58,433 nucleotides of DNA from Lachnospiraceae bacterium (GTDB taxonomy: Bacteria; Bacillota; Clostridia; Lachnospirales; Lachnospiraceae), in contig JAFYZH010000072.1 in assembly GCA_017548765.1 (NCBI GenBank), positions 1-58,433 of the forward strand, read 5' to 3'. The translations under genes and the position numbers were made by a program. Positions 1-8,620 of the stretch are shown in pieces; the first letter of the stretch is position 1; each line of letters begins with the position of its first letter. Below the pieces are notes generated by a model. That model saw nothing but the letters and a program-made list of their open reading frames with translations, searched no databases and was not told where the DNA came from.

Positions 1-110
1 AGATGAGATATCCATATCAGACCCCTTGAAGACGACGAGGAGATAGGGCAGAGGTGGAAGCACAGTAATGTGTTAAGCTGACTGTTACTAATAGGTCGAA
101 AGCTTGATCT
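1..110 (+). rRNA. 23S ribosomal RNA, 3' end (partial)
   Basis: The window opens inside the 3' end of a 23S rRNA gene. The stretch reads like helices 100-101 of domain VI, with the conserved run ACTAATAGGTCGA near 88-99 and a tail ending around 110. The rest of the gene lies before the window. No 5S gene follows; the next RNA gene is tRNA-Asn about 107 bp downstream, so the rRNA and tRNAs are probably one transcript. The exact mature end is an estimate. Confidence 0.9.
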
Positions 111-136
111 ATGGTTTAAAGCGCTGAAGGAAGTTC

Positions 137-159
137 GTCAAGGGCGTAAGCCCTTTGAC
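137..159 (+). other. Hairpin between 23S rRNA and tRNA-Asn
   Basis: GTCAAGGGC pairs with GCCCTTTGAC across a GTAA loop, with one bulged T. It sits about 27 nt past the 23S 3' end and is not followed by a T run, so an rRNA-tRNA processing stem is more likely than a terminator. A second small hairpin (GAAGGTG/CACTTTC) lies at 191-208. The processing role is inferred. Confidence 0.55.
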
Positions 160-216
160 ATAGTCTACTCAATGATCTATATGCAGTTTTGAAGGTGTAA
201 ACACTTTCATGAGTTT

Positions 217-289
217 TCCTCGATAGCTCAGTCGGTAGAGCACGCGGCTGTTAACCGCGCTGTCGTAGGTTCGAGTCCTACTCGGGGAG
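217..289 (+). tRNA. tRNA-Asn (GTT)
   Basis: Full cloverleaf. The acceptor arms TCCTCGA and TCGGGGA pair with one wobble, the anticodon loop is CTGTTAA, and the T arm contains GGTTCGAGTCC. The 3' CCA is not encoded. First tRNA of the cluster following the 23S gene. Confidence 0.97.
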
Positions 290-349
290 CACATCGGATA
301 TTATTCCGATAACATTTAACGTCGAAGGTTTCCTTCGATCTGATCATTT

Positions 350-421
350 GGCCCCATGGTCAAGCGGTTAAGACATCGCCCTTTCACGGCGGTAACAGGG
401 GTCCGAATCCCCTTGGGGTCA
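350..421 (+). tRNA. tRNA-Glu (TTC)
   Basis: Acceptor GGCCCCA pairs with TGGGGTC, the anticodon loop is CTTTCAC, and the T arm contains GGTCCGAATCC. CCA is not encoded. A perfect 11-bp hairpin follows at 424-450. Confidence 0.97.
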
Positions 422-423
422 TT

Positions 424-450
424 GTAATAGATCGCAGAGCGATCTATTAC
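424..450 (+). other. Perfect hairpin in tRNA-Glu/tRNA-Thr spacer
   Basis: GTAATAGATCG and CGATCTATTAC form an 11-bp perfect stem with a 5-nt loop, starting 3 nt after the tRNA-Glu discriminator base. No T run follows, so it is not a standard terminator. Similar hairpins follow tRNA-Asp and tRNA-His. Confidence 0.7.
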
Positions 451-469
451 GTGAGAAATTATACTGTAG

Positions 470-542
470 GCCGATGTGGCTCAATTGGCAGAGCAGCTGA
501 TTTGTAATCAGCAGGTTATCGGTTCGAGTCCGATCATCGGCT
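470..542 (+). tRNA. tRNA-Thr (TGT)
   Basis: Acceptor GCCGATG pairs with CATCGGC, the anticodon loop is TTTGTAA, and the T arm contains GGTTCGAGTCC. CCA is not encoded. Confidence 0.97.
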
Positions 543-558
543 TCATACATTACCACCT

Positions 559-632
559 GGACCTTTAGCTCAGTTGGTTAGAGCAACCGGCTCATAACCG
601 GTCGGTCCCGGGTTCGAGTCCCCGAAGGTCCA
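559..632 (+). tRNA. tRNA with CAT anticodon (Met elongator or Ile2)
   Basis: Acceptor GGACCTT pairs with AAGGTCC, and the anticodon loop is CTCATAA. It is not the initiator, which normally starts with CGCGGGG in this phylum. The 5' half, GGACCTTTAGCTCAGTTGG, resembles from memory the Bacillus Ile2 tRNA whose C34 becomes lysidine and reads AUA. Sequence alone cannot fully separate Ile2 from elongator Met. Confidence 0.9.
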
Positions 633-658
633 CGATAACCCAGGGGTTTGAAATATTT

Positions 659-732
659 GGCCCAGTGGCTCAGTTGGTTAGAGCGCCGCCCTGTCACGGC
701 GGAGGTCACGAGTTCGAATCTCGTCTGGGTCG
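659..732 (+). tRNA. tRNA-Asp (GTC)
   Basis: Acceptor GGCCCAG pairs with CTGGGTC with one wobble, the anticodon loop is CTGTCAC, and the T arm contains GAGTTCGAATC. CCA is not encoded. A 124-bp hairpin-rich spacer separates it from tRNA-Val. Confidence 0.97.
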
Positions 733-738
733 TTGCGA

Positions 739-845
739 AAGATTTGCGAAGCAAATCTTCCGCTCGAGAAAATATCCTCTAAGCGAGATGCGGTAGCATC
801 GAGATTAGGATATTTTCGAGCAACTTCGGTTTGCGTCGTAAACCG
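739..845 (+). other. Hairpin-rich spacer element between tRNA-Asp and tRNA-Val
   Basis: Three stems lie in a row. The first is AAGATTTGC/GCAAATCTT (739-759, perfect). The second is a long stem (762-821) in which GCTCGA plus AAAATATCCT pairs with AGGATATTTTCGAGC around one bulged G, with an inner GATGC-GGTA-GCATC stem. The third is CGGTTT/AAACCG (827-845). There is no terminator T run. The middle stem and its 3' tail TTTTCGAGCAA recur in the spacer after tRNA-His (12382-12470). Function unknown; a processing or stability element is possible. Confidence 0.65.
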
Positions 846-856
846 GCAGCTGATTT

Positions 857-929
857 GGGGTCTTAGCTCAGCTGGGAGAGCATCTGCCTTACAAGCAGAG
901 GGTCATAGGTTCGAGCCCTATAGGCCCCA
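857..929 (+). tRNA. tRNA-Val (TAC)
   Basis: Acceptor GGGGTCT pairs with AGGCCCC with one wobble, the anticodon loop is CTTACAA, and the T arm contains GGTTCGAGCC. CCA is not encoded. Confidence 0.97.
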
Positions 930-1002
930 TTCGTACCGATCTTGCACCCGCATAACTTCGGTACACGCGTCCCACAGATCATTCTGTGGCAGTCCTATGT
1001 AA

Positions 1003-1088
1003 GCCGGCGTGGCGGAATAGGCAGACGCACAGGACTTAAAATCCTGCGGGTAGCGATACCCGTACCGGTTCGATTCCGGTCGCCGGCA
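1003..1088 (+). tRNA. tRNA-Leu (TAA)
   Basis: A class II tRNA with a long variable arm (GCGGGTAGCGATACCCGT). Acceptor GCCGGCG pairs with CGCCGGC and the anticodon loop is CTTAAAA. CCA is not encoded. Confidence 0.97.
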
Positions 1089-1104
1089 TACCTCAATTTA
1101 ATAT

Positions 1105-1178
<74 letters not shown>

Positions 1179-1189
1179 CTACTTTGAAA

Positions 1190-1219
1190 AGTCTTCAGCC
1201 TATGCTGGAGGCTTTTTTG
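1190..1219 (+). terminator. Intrinsic terminator of the rRNA-tRNA operon
   Basis: AGTCTTCAGC pairs with GCTGGAGGCT (with wobbles) across a CTAT loop and is followed directly by six T. It lies 11 nt past tRNA-Arg. Confidence 0.85.
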
Positions 1220-1253
1220 TTGCATAAGTAAGACGAAGGAAGCTTCGTGCGGT

Positions 1254-1282
1254 TTGCATTTTCCGCTGTTTTCATGTATAAT
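1254..1282 (+). promoter_or_regulatory. SigA-type promoter for the amidase gene at 1381
   Basis: TTGCAT (1254-1259), a 17-bp spacer, and TATAAT (1277-1282). It gives a leader of roughly 90 nt before the start codon at 1381. Confidence 0.8.
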
Positions 1283-1380
1283 GTAAGTTGGTGTCTTGTG
1301 TCGAGATGTGAGTTTCGGCATGGATGCGAAAAATGTTCCGCATGGTTTTTGGTTCGGACCATGCGTAAGGAAGGAAACAT

Positions 1381-3468
1381 ATGGATCGAAAGCGTATTGC
1401 GATGTTGGCGGGGGTCGGCGTTGCAGCTGCGATGGTTTTAGCGTTGATCGTTGCAGTTATCCTACATTTTACGGGCGCGGTCTCATTGCCCTTTTTGGGA
1501 GCGGAAGAAACAAAGGTCGCTTTTGCGACCACGAGTGACCCGACGAAGGCGAGCGAGGTCGAAGCGACGAGTACAGAGGCAGAGGAGAAGTCTTCCGCTG
1601 ACGTGACGCAGGTTAAGCCCGGCGAAACGGAGGAGAAGACGACAGAAGAGGAAACCGAGACTTCGACGGAAGAAGGAACTACGGAGGAGTCGACTTCGGA
1701 AGAGACTTCGGAGCCGGAGACGGAAGAGGAAACCGAGCAGGAAACACAGCCGAAGGAGCCTCCGACGTATCGTTTTGTTGAGCCGATCCTGCACTTGGAA
1801 GCAGGCGAGGAACAGATGAGTGGTCTGGTGTGCTCAGATCCGACGGCACCGCCGGTTCCGGTATATTGGAGCTCTGCAAATCCGGAGATCGCGGATATCA
1901 TCGATGGCATGATCTACGCGAAATCCGAAGGTGTGACTACATTGACCGCGAAATTAGTGGGTCAGGAGATCACGTGTCAGGTGCAGGTGCACGAGCCTAC
2001 ACTGCTTGTATATATCAACTATTCGTATCTGAATTTGCTGCCGGGTGAGAAGAAGCAGCTGGCCGTGGGTGTGGAGCCTGCGGATACCAAGCAGAACATC
2101 GCTCTCTCATGGCAGTCGAGCAACCCGAAGGTGGCGGCGGTCGACGGAAACGGCGTGGTCACCGCGAAGAAAGCCGGCACGGCGCGCATCGTCGGCCATG
2201 TCGGAAAGAAGTATGAAGTTTACTGTGACGTTGTAGTCGAAGCGAAGCTGGAAAGCCTGATCTTCGTAGACGGAAACGTTACGATGCAGCCCGGACAGAC
2301 GCGGTTTTTACCGGTTTCCGTCGTTCCGGTCGAAGCGGCTTCCGGTAAGGCGATCGTTTGGCAGTCGTCGAAACCTGAGGTGGCGACGGTCGACCAGGGG
2401 GGCAATGTTCACGCTCTGTCCCCGGGTAACACGACGATCTCGGTTTTTGTAGGCGATGATTACACAGCTTGTGTAGTTATGGTAAAGGAACCGCCGACGC
2501 AGGCACCTACACAGCCGCCGACACAGGCACCGACCGAGCCGCCTACACAGCCGCCCACCGAGCCTCCGACCGAGGCGCCGACCGAAGAGTCGCTGCCTGC
2601 GGAAACGGGTGAGGCCGAAACGGGCAATGTTGAAGAAAGTTCGGCAGATGTTCCGACCGAGGCGCCGACGATGGAGCCGGTGACTGAGCCTCCTACCGAG
2701 GCACCGACCAGCCCGCCCGAGGAGACATTGCCCTCGGAAACACAGGGAGAAACGTCGGAAGTGATAGAGACAGAACCGGAAACAGAGCCGGAGACCGATC
2801 CGATCCCGGACGTTCCGCTACCGCCCGCACCGAAGGTGACCTTAGTATTTGACGCCGGACACGGCGGCGTATGGCCCGGTTCATCATCCGGCGCCGGAAA
2901 CTATCTGCGCCGTGCAAATGGCCAGCTGGAGAAAGATCTTACTTTGGTGGTTGCCATGATGGCGAAAACCTATATCGAGGATCATTATGAAGGTGTGACG
3001 ATCATGATGACACGTACCACCGATACGCAGTTTTCGACGGATCAGGTCGAGGATCTGAAACTTCGCTGCGCGATCGCAAGTCAGGTCGGGGCGGATGCGA
3101 TGATCAGTTTCCACTTTAACGCGGTCACATCACACACCGCATCCGGAGCCGTCGTGCTCTGTTCGCAGAAGCCGACCGTGGCAGCGACCAGCGCGGGCAT
3201 CGGCAGTTGCGTTCTCGATGAACTCGAGAAACTCGGCATCGGCCGCCGCGGTGTTGCGACGAAGCTTTTGGGCGACACGGGTCTGGATTATTACGCGATC
3301 AACCGCCACTGCGCAGCCTACGACATTCCGGGTATCATTATCGAGAACTGCTTCTACGATAATCCTGCGGAGGTGCCGTTCTTCGACAGCGAGGCAGCGC
3401 TCATGAACCTGGCCATCGCGGACGTAAAAGGCATCGCGAAGTATTACGGATTGAGAGAAAAGAAATAA
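1381..3468 (+). CDS. N-acetylmuramoyl-L-alanine amidase with Ig-like (BIG2) domains
   Basis: This enzyme should cleave the amide between MurNAc and the stem peptide of peptidoglycan outside the membrane. Residues 7-29 form an N-terminal membrane segment or uncleaved signal. A Glu/Thr-rich linker follows, then three Ig-like BIG2 repeats (about 134-372, each with a W-S-S-x-N/K-P-E/K core), a Pro/Thr 'TEPPTEAP' spacer to about 480, and a C-terminal Amidase_3 domain. In that domain DAGHGG supplies zinc-binding His494 and IIIEN supplies Glu655. The start at 1381 has AAGGAAGG 7 nt upstream. BIG2 repeats usually position such enzymes on the cell surface. It is monocistronic or co-transcribed with the S1 gene 28 bp downstream. 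Confidence 0.9.
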   Translation: MDRKRIAMLAGVGVAAAMVLALIVAVILHFTGAVSLPFLGAEETKVAFATTSDPTKASEVEATSTEAEEKSSADVTQVKPGETEEKTTEEETETSTEEGTTEESTSEETSEPETEEETEQETQPKEPPTYRFVEPILHLEAGEEQMSGLVCSDPTAPPVPVYWSSANPEIADIIDGMIYAKSEGVTTLTAKLVGQEITCQVQVHEPTLLVYINYSYLNLLPGEKKQLAVGVEPADTKQNIALSWQSSNPKVAAVDGNGVVTAKKAGTARIVGHVGKKYEVYCDVVVEAKLESLIFVDGNVTMQPGQTRFLPVSVVPVEAASGKAIVWQSSKPEVATVDQGGNVHALSPGNTTISVFVGDDYTACVVMVKEPPTQAPTQPPTQAPTEPPTQPPTEPPTEAPTEESLPAETGEAETGNVEESSADVPTEAPTMEPVTEPPTEAPTSPPEETLPSETQGETSEVIETEPETEPETDPIPDVPLPPAPKVTLVFDAGHGGVWPGSSSGAGNYLRRANGQLEKDLTLVVAMMAKTYIEDHYEGVTIMMTRTTDTQFSTDQVEDLKLRCAIASQVGADAMISFHFNAVTSHTASGAVVLCSQKPTVAATSAGIGSCVLDELEKLGIGRRGVATKLLGDTGLDYYAINRHCAAYDIPGIIIENCFYDNPAEVPFFDSEAALMNLAIADVKGIAKYYGLREKK

Positions 3469-3496
3469 ACAAGAAAGAAAAAGGAGATTATACATC

Positions 3497-4444
3497 ATGG
3501 ATGAGAAAACAGTAAATACGGAGGCAATGGAGGAGAAATTGCCCTCCATGGATGATTTCAAAGAGGAGCTGGAGGCTTCGTTTAAGCGCGTAAAGACCGG
3601 TGATATCATGAAGGCGACGATCGTTTCGGTCGACGAACTCGAGGGCGCGGTTGCGGACCTCAACTACTATGCACCGGGTAAGATCGCGGTCGATGAGTTC
3701 TCGGACGACCCGAAGTTCGCGATCATGGAGGAAGTTCATCCCGGCGATGTAGTGGACGCGATCGTTCTGCGTCCGGACGACGGCGCGGGCAATATCGTGC
3801 TGTCCGTAAAGCAGGCAGGACAGGAACTGGCCTGGGATAAATTTGCCACATATGAAAAAGAGAGGAAGACGCTCAGCGTGCAGATCAAGGAAGCGGTCAA
3901 TGGCGGCGTGATCTGCTACCCGGAGGGCATCCGTGCATTCATCCCCGCGTCGAAACTCTCATTGACCTATGTAGAAGACCTGAAGACCTTCGTAGGTAAG
4001 AAGGTGGACGCGCGCGTGATCAACGTGGACGCGGAAAATAAGAAACTCGTGCTGTCCTGCAAGGAGATCCTGGCAGAGCAGGCACATAAGGAAAAAGAAG
4101 AGTTGATCGAGCGCATCGCGGTCGGAAGCATCGTGAACGGAACTGTTGAGTCACTGCAGAACTACGGCGCATTCGTCAACATCGGCGACGGCGTATCGGG
4201 CCTGCTGCACATCTCCCAGATCAGCAACAAGCGCCTGGCGCATCCGAAGGAAGCGCTGAAGGAGGGCCAGGAAGTCCGCGTGAAGATCATCAAGGTCGAG
4301 AAGGGTAAGGTCAGCCTTTCCATGAAGGAAGCGGAGACCGTACTGGATAAGGACATGGACACGAAGGCGCCCGTGGAGTATTCCGACAACGGAAGCGCAT
4401 CGACCAGCCTGGGCTCGCTGTTTAAGAATATCAAGTTGAATTAA
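3497..4444 (+). CDS. S1 RNA-binding domain protein (short ribosomal protein S1 homologue)
   Basis: 315 aa with three S1-type OB folds, at about 33-115, 118-200 and 203-285. The last is the most canonical (G-x-V-x-S-L-x-x-Y-G-A-F-V, then G-L-L-H-I-S-Q-I). It likely binds mRNA on the ribosome like bacterial S1. It is much shorter than the six-domain proteobacterial protein, as is common in Bacillota, and is not fused to IspH as in some Clostridia. AAAGGAGA lies upstream of the ATG. The C-terminal 30 residues are acidic and probably unstructured. The rpsA label is avoided because S1-like proteins of this size have mixed roles. Confidence 0.85.
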   Translation: MDEKTVNTEAMEEKLPSMDDFKEELEASFKRVKTGDIMKATIVSVDELEGAVADLNYYAPGKIAVDEFSDDPKFAIMEEVHPGDVVDAIVLRPDDGAGNIVLSVKQAGQELAWDKFATYEKERKTLSVQIKEAVNGGVICYPEGIRAFIPASKLSLTYVEDLKTFVGKKVDARVINVDAENKKLVLSCKEILAEQAHKEKEELIERIAVGSIVNGTVESLQNYGAFVNIGDGVSGLLHISQISNKRLAHPKEALKEGQEVRVKIIKVEKGKVSLSMKEAETVLDKDMDTKAPVEYSDNGSASTSLGSLFKNIKLN

Positions 4445-4483
4445 TATAGAGTCAGGCATGTATTTGCCGAAAGAGGAAACGAG

Positions 4484-4975
4484 ATGGAAGAGAAGATCCG
4501 ACTGAAGATAACGATGACAGAGCAGAATATCAAGGATTATGTTTACGGGCAGACGCTGATGTCTGCGCGCGGCATCGCGTTTTTCGCGTTGGGCGTGATC
4601 GCGATCGTGATCCTGGTGATGTCGTGGAGCTCGCAGGGTACGCTGGCGAAAGTCTGCCTGATCGGCATCGCGGCGATCTACCTGGTCGTGCAGCCGGTGA
4701 TGACCATTCTGAAGGCGAGCACGCTGACGAAGCGGCCGGAGCTCTTCGTGCCCATCGAGTATGAGATCGACGAGGAAGAGGTCGCTGTGACCCAGGGCGA
4801 GGAGCACATCGTGTACCGCTGGGAGGACGGCTTCCGCTTCGTTGTGAAGAAGAACCTCCTGCTCATGTATGTGAGCCGGATCAATGCGTACATTCTCCCG
4901 AAGGACCAGCTCGGCGAGGATTACCAGCGGTTGCTGACCATGGCGAAAAACCATGGCTGCCCCGTTCGTGCGTAA
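4484..4975 (+). CDS. YcxB-like two-TM membrane protein
   Basis: 163 aa. A short cytosolic N-terminus is followed by two membrane helices (about 28-48 and 53-73) and a C-terminal beta-rich domain with YRWEDGFRFVVKKNLLLMYV and an ILPK motif. That is the pattern of the YcxB/PH-like family of unknown function. The start has GAAAGAGGAAACGAG upstream. It is followed at once by tsaE, whose Shine-Dalgarno sequence overlaps this gene's stop codon, so the two may be translationally coupled. Function not established. Confidence 0.75.
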   Translation: MEEKIRLKITMTEQNIKDYVYGQTLMSARGIAFFALGVIAIVILVMSWSSQGTLAKVCLIGIAAIYLVVQPVMTILKASTLTKRPELFVPIEYEIDEEEVAVTQGEEHIVYRWEDGFRFVVKKNLLLMYVSRINAYILPKDQLGEDYQRLLTMAKNHGCPVRA

Positions 4976-4991
4976 GAAGGGTGATCGGAAA

Positions 4992-5477
4992 ATGAGTGAG
5001 AAAACATTACAGGATGCCACGATGATCGGGTCCATGCAGCCCGGCGAGACGTGGACCTTTATATCGCACGGACCGGCCGAGACGGCGCAGATCGCGCAGG
5101 CCGCGGCGCAACAGGCGCAGAGCGGCGACGTATTCTGCCTGGACGGTGACCTGGGCGCGGGAAAGACATTTTTCGCGCAGGCATTCGGCGCGGCGCTCGG
5201 TATCGACGAGCCCATCGTCAGCCCGACATTTACCATCGTATCCGAATACGACGGCGGACGGCTGCCGATGTACCATTTTGATGTCTATCGCATCGACGAG
5301 ATCGAGGAGATGGACGAGATCGGATTTGATGAGTATGTTTACGGAACGGGCGTGACGCTGATCGAGTGGGCCGTACGGATCGAAGAGATCCTGCCGGAGC
5401 ACCGGTTCGCGATCAAGATCACACGTTCCAACCCGCAGAGCGATAGCGAACGGAGGATCGAGATATGCAGGTTTTAG
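4992..5477 (+). CDS. tsaE: tRNA t6A biosynthesis ATPase TsaE
   Basis: 161 aa from ATG 4992, chosen because AAGAAGG sits 11 nt upstream; an in-frame ATG at 4953 would overlap the previous gene. The P-loop GDLGAGKT, the SPTF motif after it and a downstream H-x-D-x-Y-R (YHFDVYR) define the TsaE family. TsaE hydrolyses ATP to recycle the TsaB-TsaD complex that makes N6-threonylcarbamoyl-adenosine at tRNA position 37. It overlaps tsaB by 13 bp, and tsaD follows three genes later, so most of the t6A machinery is encoded here; tsaC is not in the window. Confidence 0.95.
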   Translation: MSEKTLQDATMIGSMQPGETWTFISHGPAETAQIAQAAAQQAQSGDVFCLDGDLGAGKTFFAQAFGAALGIDEPIVSPTFTIVSEYDGGRLPMYHFDVYRIDEIEEMDEIGFDEYVYGTGVTLIEWAVRIEEILPEHRFAIKITRSNPQSDSERRIEICRF

Positions 5478-6175
5478 GAATAGAGAGTTCGTCGCTAGTA
5501 GCATCCGTCGCCCTGCTGAAGGACGACGTGATGGTTGCGGAATATACGGTGAATTATAAGAAGACGCATTCGCAGACCCTGCTGCCGATGCTGGACGAGA
5601 TCGTCCGGATGACGCAGACAGACCTGAAGGAGATCGACGTGATCGCCCTGTCGAACGGACCGGGCTCCTTTACCGGTCTTCGCATCGGCTCCGCGACCGC
5701 AAAGGGTCTGGGTCTGGCACTCGAAAAACCGATCGTAGAGGTCGGGACAGTCGAGGCGACGGCTTACCAGTGCTTCGGTTACAACGGGCTGATCTGCCCC
5801 ATCATGGACGCGCGGCGCAGCCAGGTCTACACGGGCCTGTACCGCTTCGACGCACAGGGAAATTTCACGGAAGTCTTCGGCCAATGTGCCCTCGGCGTCG
5901 AGGAATTGGTCGAAAAACTGAACGCATATCCGGACCAGGTGTTGCTTTTGGGCGACGGCGTTCCGGTGTATAAAGAGCTGATCGAGCGACTGGCGCCCGG
6001 ACGTTTCGTCTACGCGCCCGCATTTGCCGCGAGACAACGCGCGGCGGCGGTGGCGACGCTCGGTGCGGTGCGCTTCGCGCAGGGCTGCGCGATCCCCGCA
6101 GAGGCCTCCGCGCCCGACTACCTGCGTAAATCGCAGGCGGAGCGCGAGATGGAGGAAAAGGAGCAGCAGGCATGA
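5465..6175 (+). CDS. tsaB: tRNA t6A biosynthesis protein TsaB
   Basis: 236 aa. The N-terminal ASKHA fold begins MQVLGIESSS, followed by THSQTLLPMLDEI and the SNGPGSFTGLRIG motif typical of TsaB (YeaZ). TsaB dimerises with TsaD to form the catalytic core of t6A synthesis. It overlaps tsaE by 13 bp and rimI by 4 bp (ATGA), which suggests coupled translation. Confidence 0.95.
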   Translation: MQVLGIESSSLVASVALLKDDVMVAEYTVNYKKTHSQTLLPMLDEIVRMTQTDLKEIDVIALSNGPGSFTGLRIGSATAKGLGLALEKPIVEVGTVEATAYQCFGYNGLICPIMDARRSQVYTGLYRFDAQGNFTEVFGQCALGVEELVEKLNAYPDQVLLLGDGVPVYKELIERLAPGRFVYAPAFAARQRAAAVATLGAVRFAQGCAIPAEASAPDYLRKSQAEREMEEKEQQA

Positions 6176-6642
6176 AGGTGATCTATCGGCCGGCGACGGT
6201 GCGCGACGCCGAAGCGCTGGCGCTGCTGGAGCAGGAGTGCTTCGGAGCGCACGCGTGGAGCGAAGACGCGCTCACCGAGTCGCTGCTCAAGTATAATTAT
6301 CGTTTTTTTGTCGCTGCTGAGGTGGACGACGACGGCGAGGAGACCGGGAACATCCCGGGCTATGTCGGCATGTACATCGTGGCGGCGGAGGGCAATATCA
6401 CCAACGTGGCAGTGACGGGCCCGGCGCGCGGGCAGGGTATCGGCCGCGGATTGTTGCAGGCGCTGTGCGACTACAGCAAGAAGACGGACTGCATTGCCCT
6501 CACACTAGAAGTACGAGTGTCCAACACCCCGGCACTGAAGCTGTATCGCAGTTTCGGCTTCGAAAGCGCGGGCGTGCGGAAGAATTTTTACGAGGATCCG
6601 GTCGAAGACGCCGAGATCATGTGGCTGCATTTTGCAGTATGA
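6172..6642 (+). CDS. rimI: Ribosomal protein S18 alanine N-acetyltransferase RimI
   Basis: 156 aa GNAT domain. The acetyl-CoA loop is ARGQGIGRGLL (about residues 83-93) and the C-terminal half has NTPALKLYRSFGF as in RimI. It starts within the tsaB stop (ATGA overlap). Gene order tsaE-tsaB-rimI is widespread in Bacillota. The S18 substrate is by family analogy only; other GNAT substrates cannot be excluded. An insert VDDDGEETGNIPG at about 51-63 is slightly longer than usual. Confidence 0.88.
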   Translation: MKVIYRPATVRDAEALALLEQECFGAHAWSEDALTESLLKYNYRFFVAAEVDDDGEETGNIPGYVGMYIVAAEGNITNVAVTGPARGQGIGRGLLQALCDYSKKTDCIALTLEVRVSNTPALKLYRSFGFESAGVRKNFYEDPVEDAEIMWLHFAV

Positions 6643-6651
6643 GGTTAAGGA

Positions 6652-7572
6652 ATGCTTGACGTTTGTTTGCTCGGAACGGGCGGCATGATGCCGCTGCCGT
6701 ACCGCTATCTGACTTCTCTGATGCTTCGCTACAACGGAGTCCAGCTTCTGGTGGACTGCGGCGAGGCAACGCAGATCGCGATGAAAGAGGCGAAATGGAG
6801 CGCGAAGCCCATCGATGTGATGTGCATCACGCATTACCACGCCGACCACATCAGCGGTCTGCCTGGCATGCTTCTTACCATGGGCAATGCGGACCGGACG
6901 GAGCCGCTGACCATGATCGGGCCGAAGGGCTTAGAGCGCGTGGTGAATTCCCTGCGCGTGATCGCGCCGGAACTGCCGTTCCCGATCAAATTCATCGAAC
7001 TGAATGAGAATATCGAGCAACTGTCACTGGCGGGCATCGACATCACCGCGTTTCGCCTGCAGCATAAGGTGACGTGCTATGGCTATAAATTCGAGATCAA
7101 GCGTGGCGGGCGGTTCGACCCGCAGCGCGCGAAGGAGCAGGAGATCCCGCTGCCGCTGTGGCACCGGCTGCAGAAGGGCGAGACGATCGAGGATCCGGCG
7201 CAGCCCGGCAAGATCTACACGCCGGACATGGTGCTCGGGCCTGCGCGACGCGGCCTGAAGCTGGTCTATGCGACGGACACGCGCCCCGTGCCCGTGATCG
7301 CGGAGCAGGCGCAGGATGCGGACCTGTTTATCTGCGAGGGCATGTACGGTGATCCCGAGAAGGTCGCGAAGGCAAAAGAAAACAAACATATGATGCTAAC
7401 GGAGGCGGCGCAGCTGGCGAAGCAGGCGCAGCCGAGGCGGTTCTGGCTGACGCACTACAGCCCGTCCCTGAACCATCCCGAAGAATATGAGAAGGACGTC
7501 CGGAAGATATTTCCCGAGGCGGTCCTGCCGAAGGACGGAAGAAGCATAACGCTTTCGTTCGATGAGGAGTAA
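6652..7572 (+). CDS. rnz: Ribonuclease Z (tRNA 3' endonuclease)
   Basis: 306 aa metallo-beta-lactamase fold. The zinc motif is [10 protein letters not shown] (about 60-69). The ATDTRP motif and the C-terminal LTHYSPSL supply the other metal ligands. RNase Z cuts the 3' trailer from tRNA precursors lacking encoded CCA. That fits this genome, where none of the 14 tRNAs in the window encodes CCA. It starts 9 nt after rimI; TAAGG serves as a weak ribosome binding site. Confidence 0.93.
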   Translation: MLDVCLLGTGGMMPLPYRYLTSLMLRYNGVQLLVDCGEATQIAMKEAKWSAKPIDVMCITHYHADHISGLPGMLLTMGNADRTEPLTMIGPKGLERVVNSLRVIAPELPFPIKFIELNENIEQLSLAGIDITAFRLQHKVTCYGYKFEIKRGGRFDPQRAKEQEIPLPLWHRLQKGETIEDPAQPGKIYTPDMVLGPARRGLKLVYATDTRPVPVIAEQAQDADLFICEGMYGDPEKVAKAKENKHMMLTEAAQLAKQAQPRRFWLTHYSPSLNHPEEYEKDVRKIFPEAVLPKDGRSITLSFDEE

Positions 7573-7576
7573 CGAA

Positions 7577-8599
7577 ATGGAAGAAAGACCCTGTACGATA
7601 TTGGCCATCGAGTCGTCGTGTGACGAGACCGCGGCGGCGGTGGTGCAAAACGGACGGAAGGTCCTGTCCAATGTGATCTCGTCGCAGATCGAGCTGCACA
7701 CCCTGTATGGGGGCGTGGTGCCGGAGATCGCGTCGCGAAAGCACGTGGAGAAGATCAATCCCGTCATCATGGAGGCCCTGGCCCAGGCGAACATGCGCCT
7801 GGAGGATATGGACGCGATCGCCGTGACCTACGGTCCCGGCCTGGTCGGCGCGCTGCTGGTCGGCGTTGCCGCGGCGAAAGCCATCGCATTTGCCGCGCAG
7901 AAACCGCTCATCGGCGTGAACCACATCGAGGGGCACGTTGCGGCGAATTTTATCGCGCATCCCGAACTGGAGCCGCCGTTCATCTGCCTGATCGTTTCGG
8001 GCGGACACACACATCTGGTGGAAATGAAGGACTACGGGGAGTATGAGATCCTCGGACGCACGCGGGATGACGCCGCGGGCGAGAGTTTCGATAAGGTCGC
8101 GCGGGCCATCGGGCTGGGCTATCCCGGCGGGCCGAAGATCGACAAACTGGCGCCGGAGGGACAGGTGAACATCCCGTTCCCGCGCGCGAAAGTCGAGGGC
8201 GCGCCGTACGATTTCAGCTTCAGCGGTCTGAAGTCGGCGGTCCTGAACTACATTAACCATGAAGAGATGCTCGGGCATGAGATCCGCCGGGCGGACATCG
8301 CGGCGTCGTTCCAGGACGCTGTGGTCTCGGTGCTGGTTTCCCATGCGCTCGAGGCGGTGCACGACCGCGGCTACCACAGTCTGGTGATGGCGGGCGGCGT
8401 GGCGTCCAACAAGGGACTGCGCAGCGCCATGAGTAAAGCTTGCGAGGAGCAGGGCATCAAATTGTACTATCCCGATCCGATCCTGTGCACGGACAATGCG
8501 GCGATGATCGGTTCGGCGGCTTACTATGAATTTATGAAGGGCCGCGTGAGCGGCTATGACCTGAACGCGGTGCCGGGTCTGAAGATCGGGCAGCGCTAG
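7577..8599 (+). CDS. tsaD: tRNA t6A biosynthesis transferase TsaD
   Basis: 340 aa from ATG 7577, chosen because GAGGAG ends 7 nt upstream; an in-frame ATG at 7562 lies inside rnz. [12 protein letters not shown] at the N-terminus, the metal motif HIEGH (residues 116-120), SGGHTHL and FSGLKSAV are diagnostic. TsaD transfers the threonylcarbamoyl group to A37 of ANN-decoding tRNAs together with TsaB and TsaE. It lies 4 nt downstream of rnz. Confidence 0.96.
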   Translation: MEERPCTILAIESSCDETAAAVVQNGRKVLSNVISSQIELHTLYGGVVPEIASRKHVEKINPVIMEALAQANMRLEDMDAIAVTYGPGLVGALLVGVAAAKAIAFAAQKPLIGVNHIEGHVAANFIAHPELEPPFICLIVSGGHTHLVEMKDYGEYEILGRTRDDAAGESFDKVARAIGLGYPGGPKIDKLAPEGQVNIPFPRAKVEGAPYDFSFSGLKSAVLNYINHEEMLGHEIRRADIAASFQDAVVSVLVSHALEAVHDRGYHSLVMAGGVASNKGLRSAMSKACEEQGIKLYYPDPILCTDNAAMIGSAAYYEFMKGRVSGYDLNAVPGLKIGQR

Positions 8600-8620
8600 A
8601 GTTTATTTGGAGTTGGCGGC

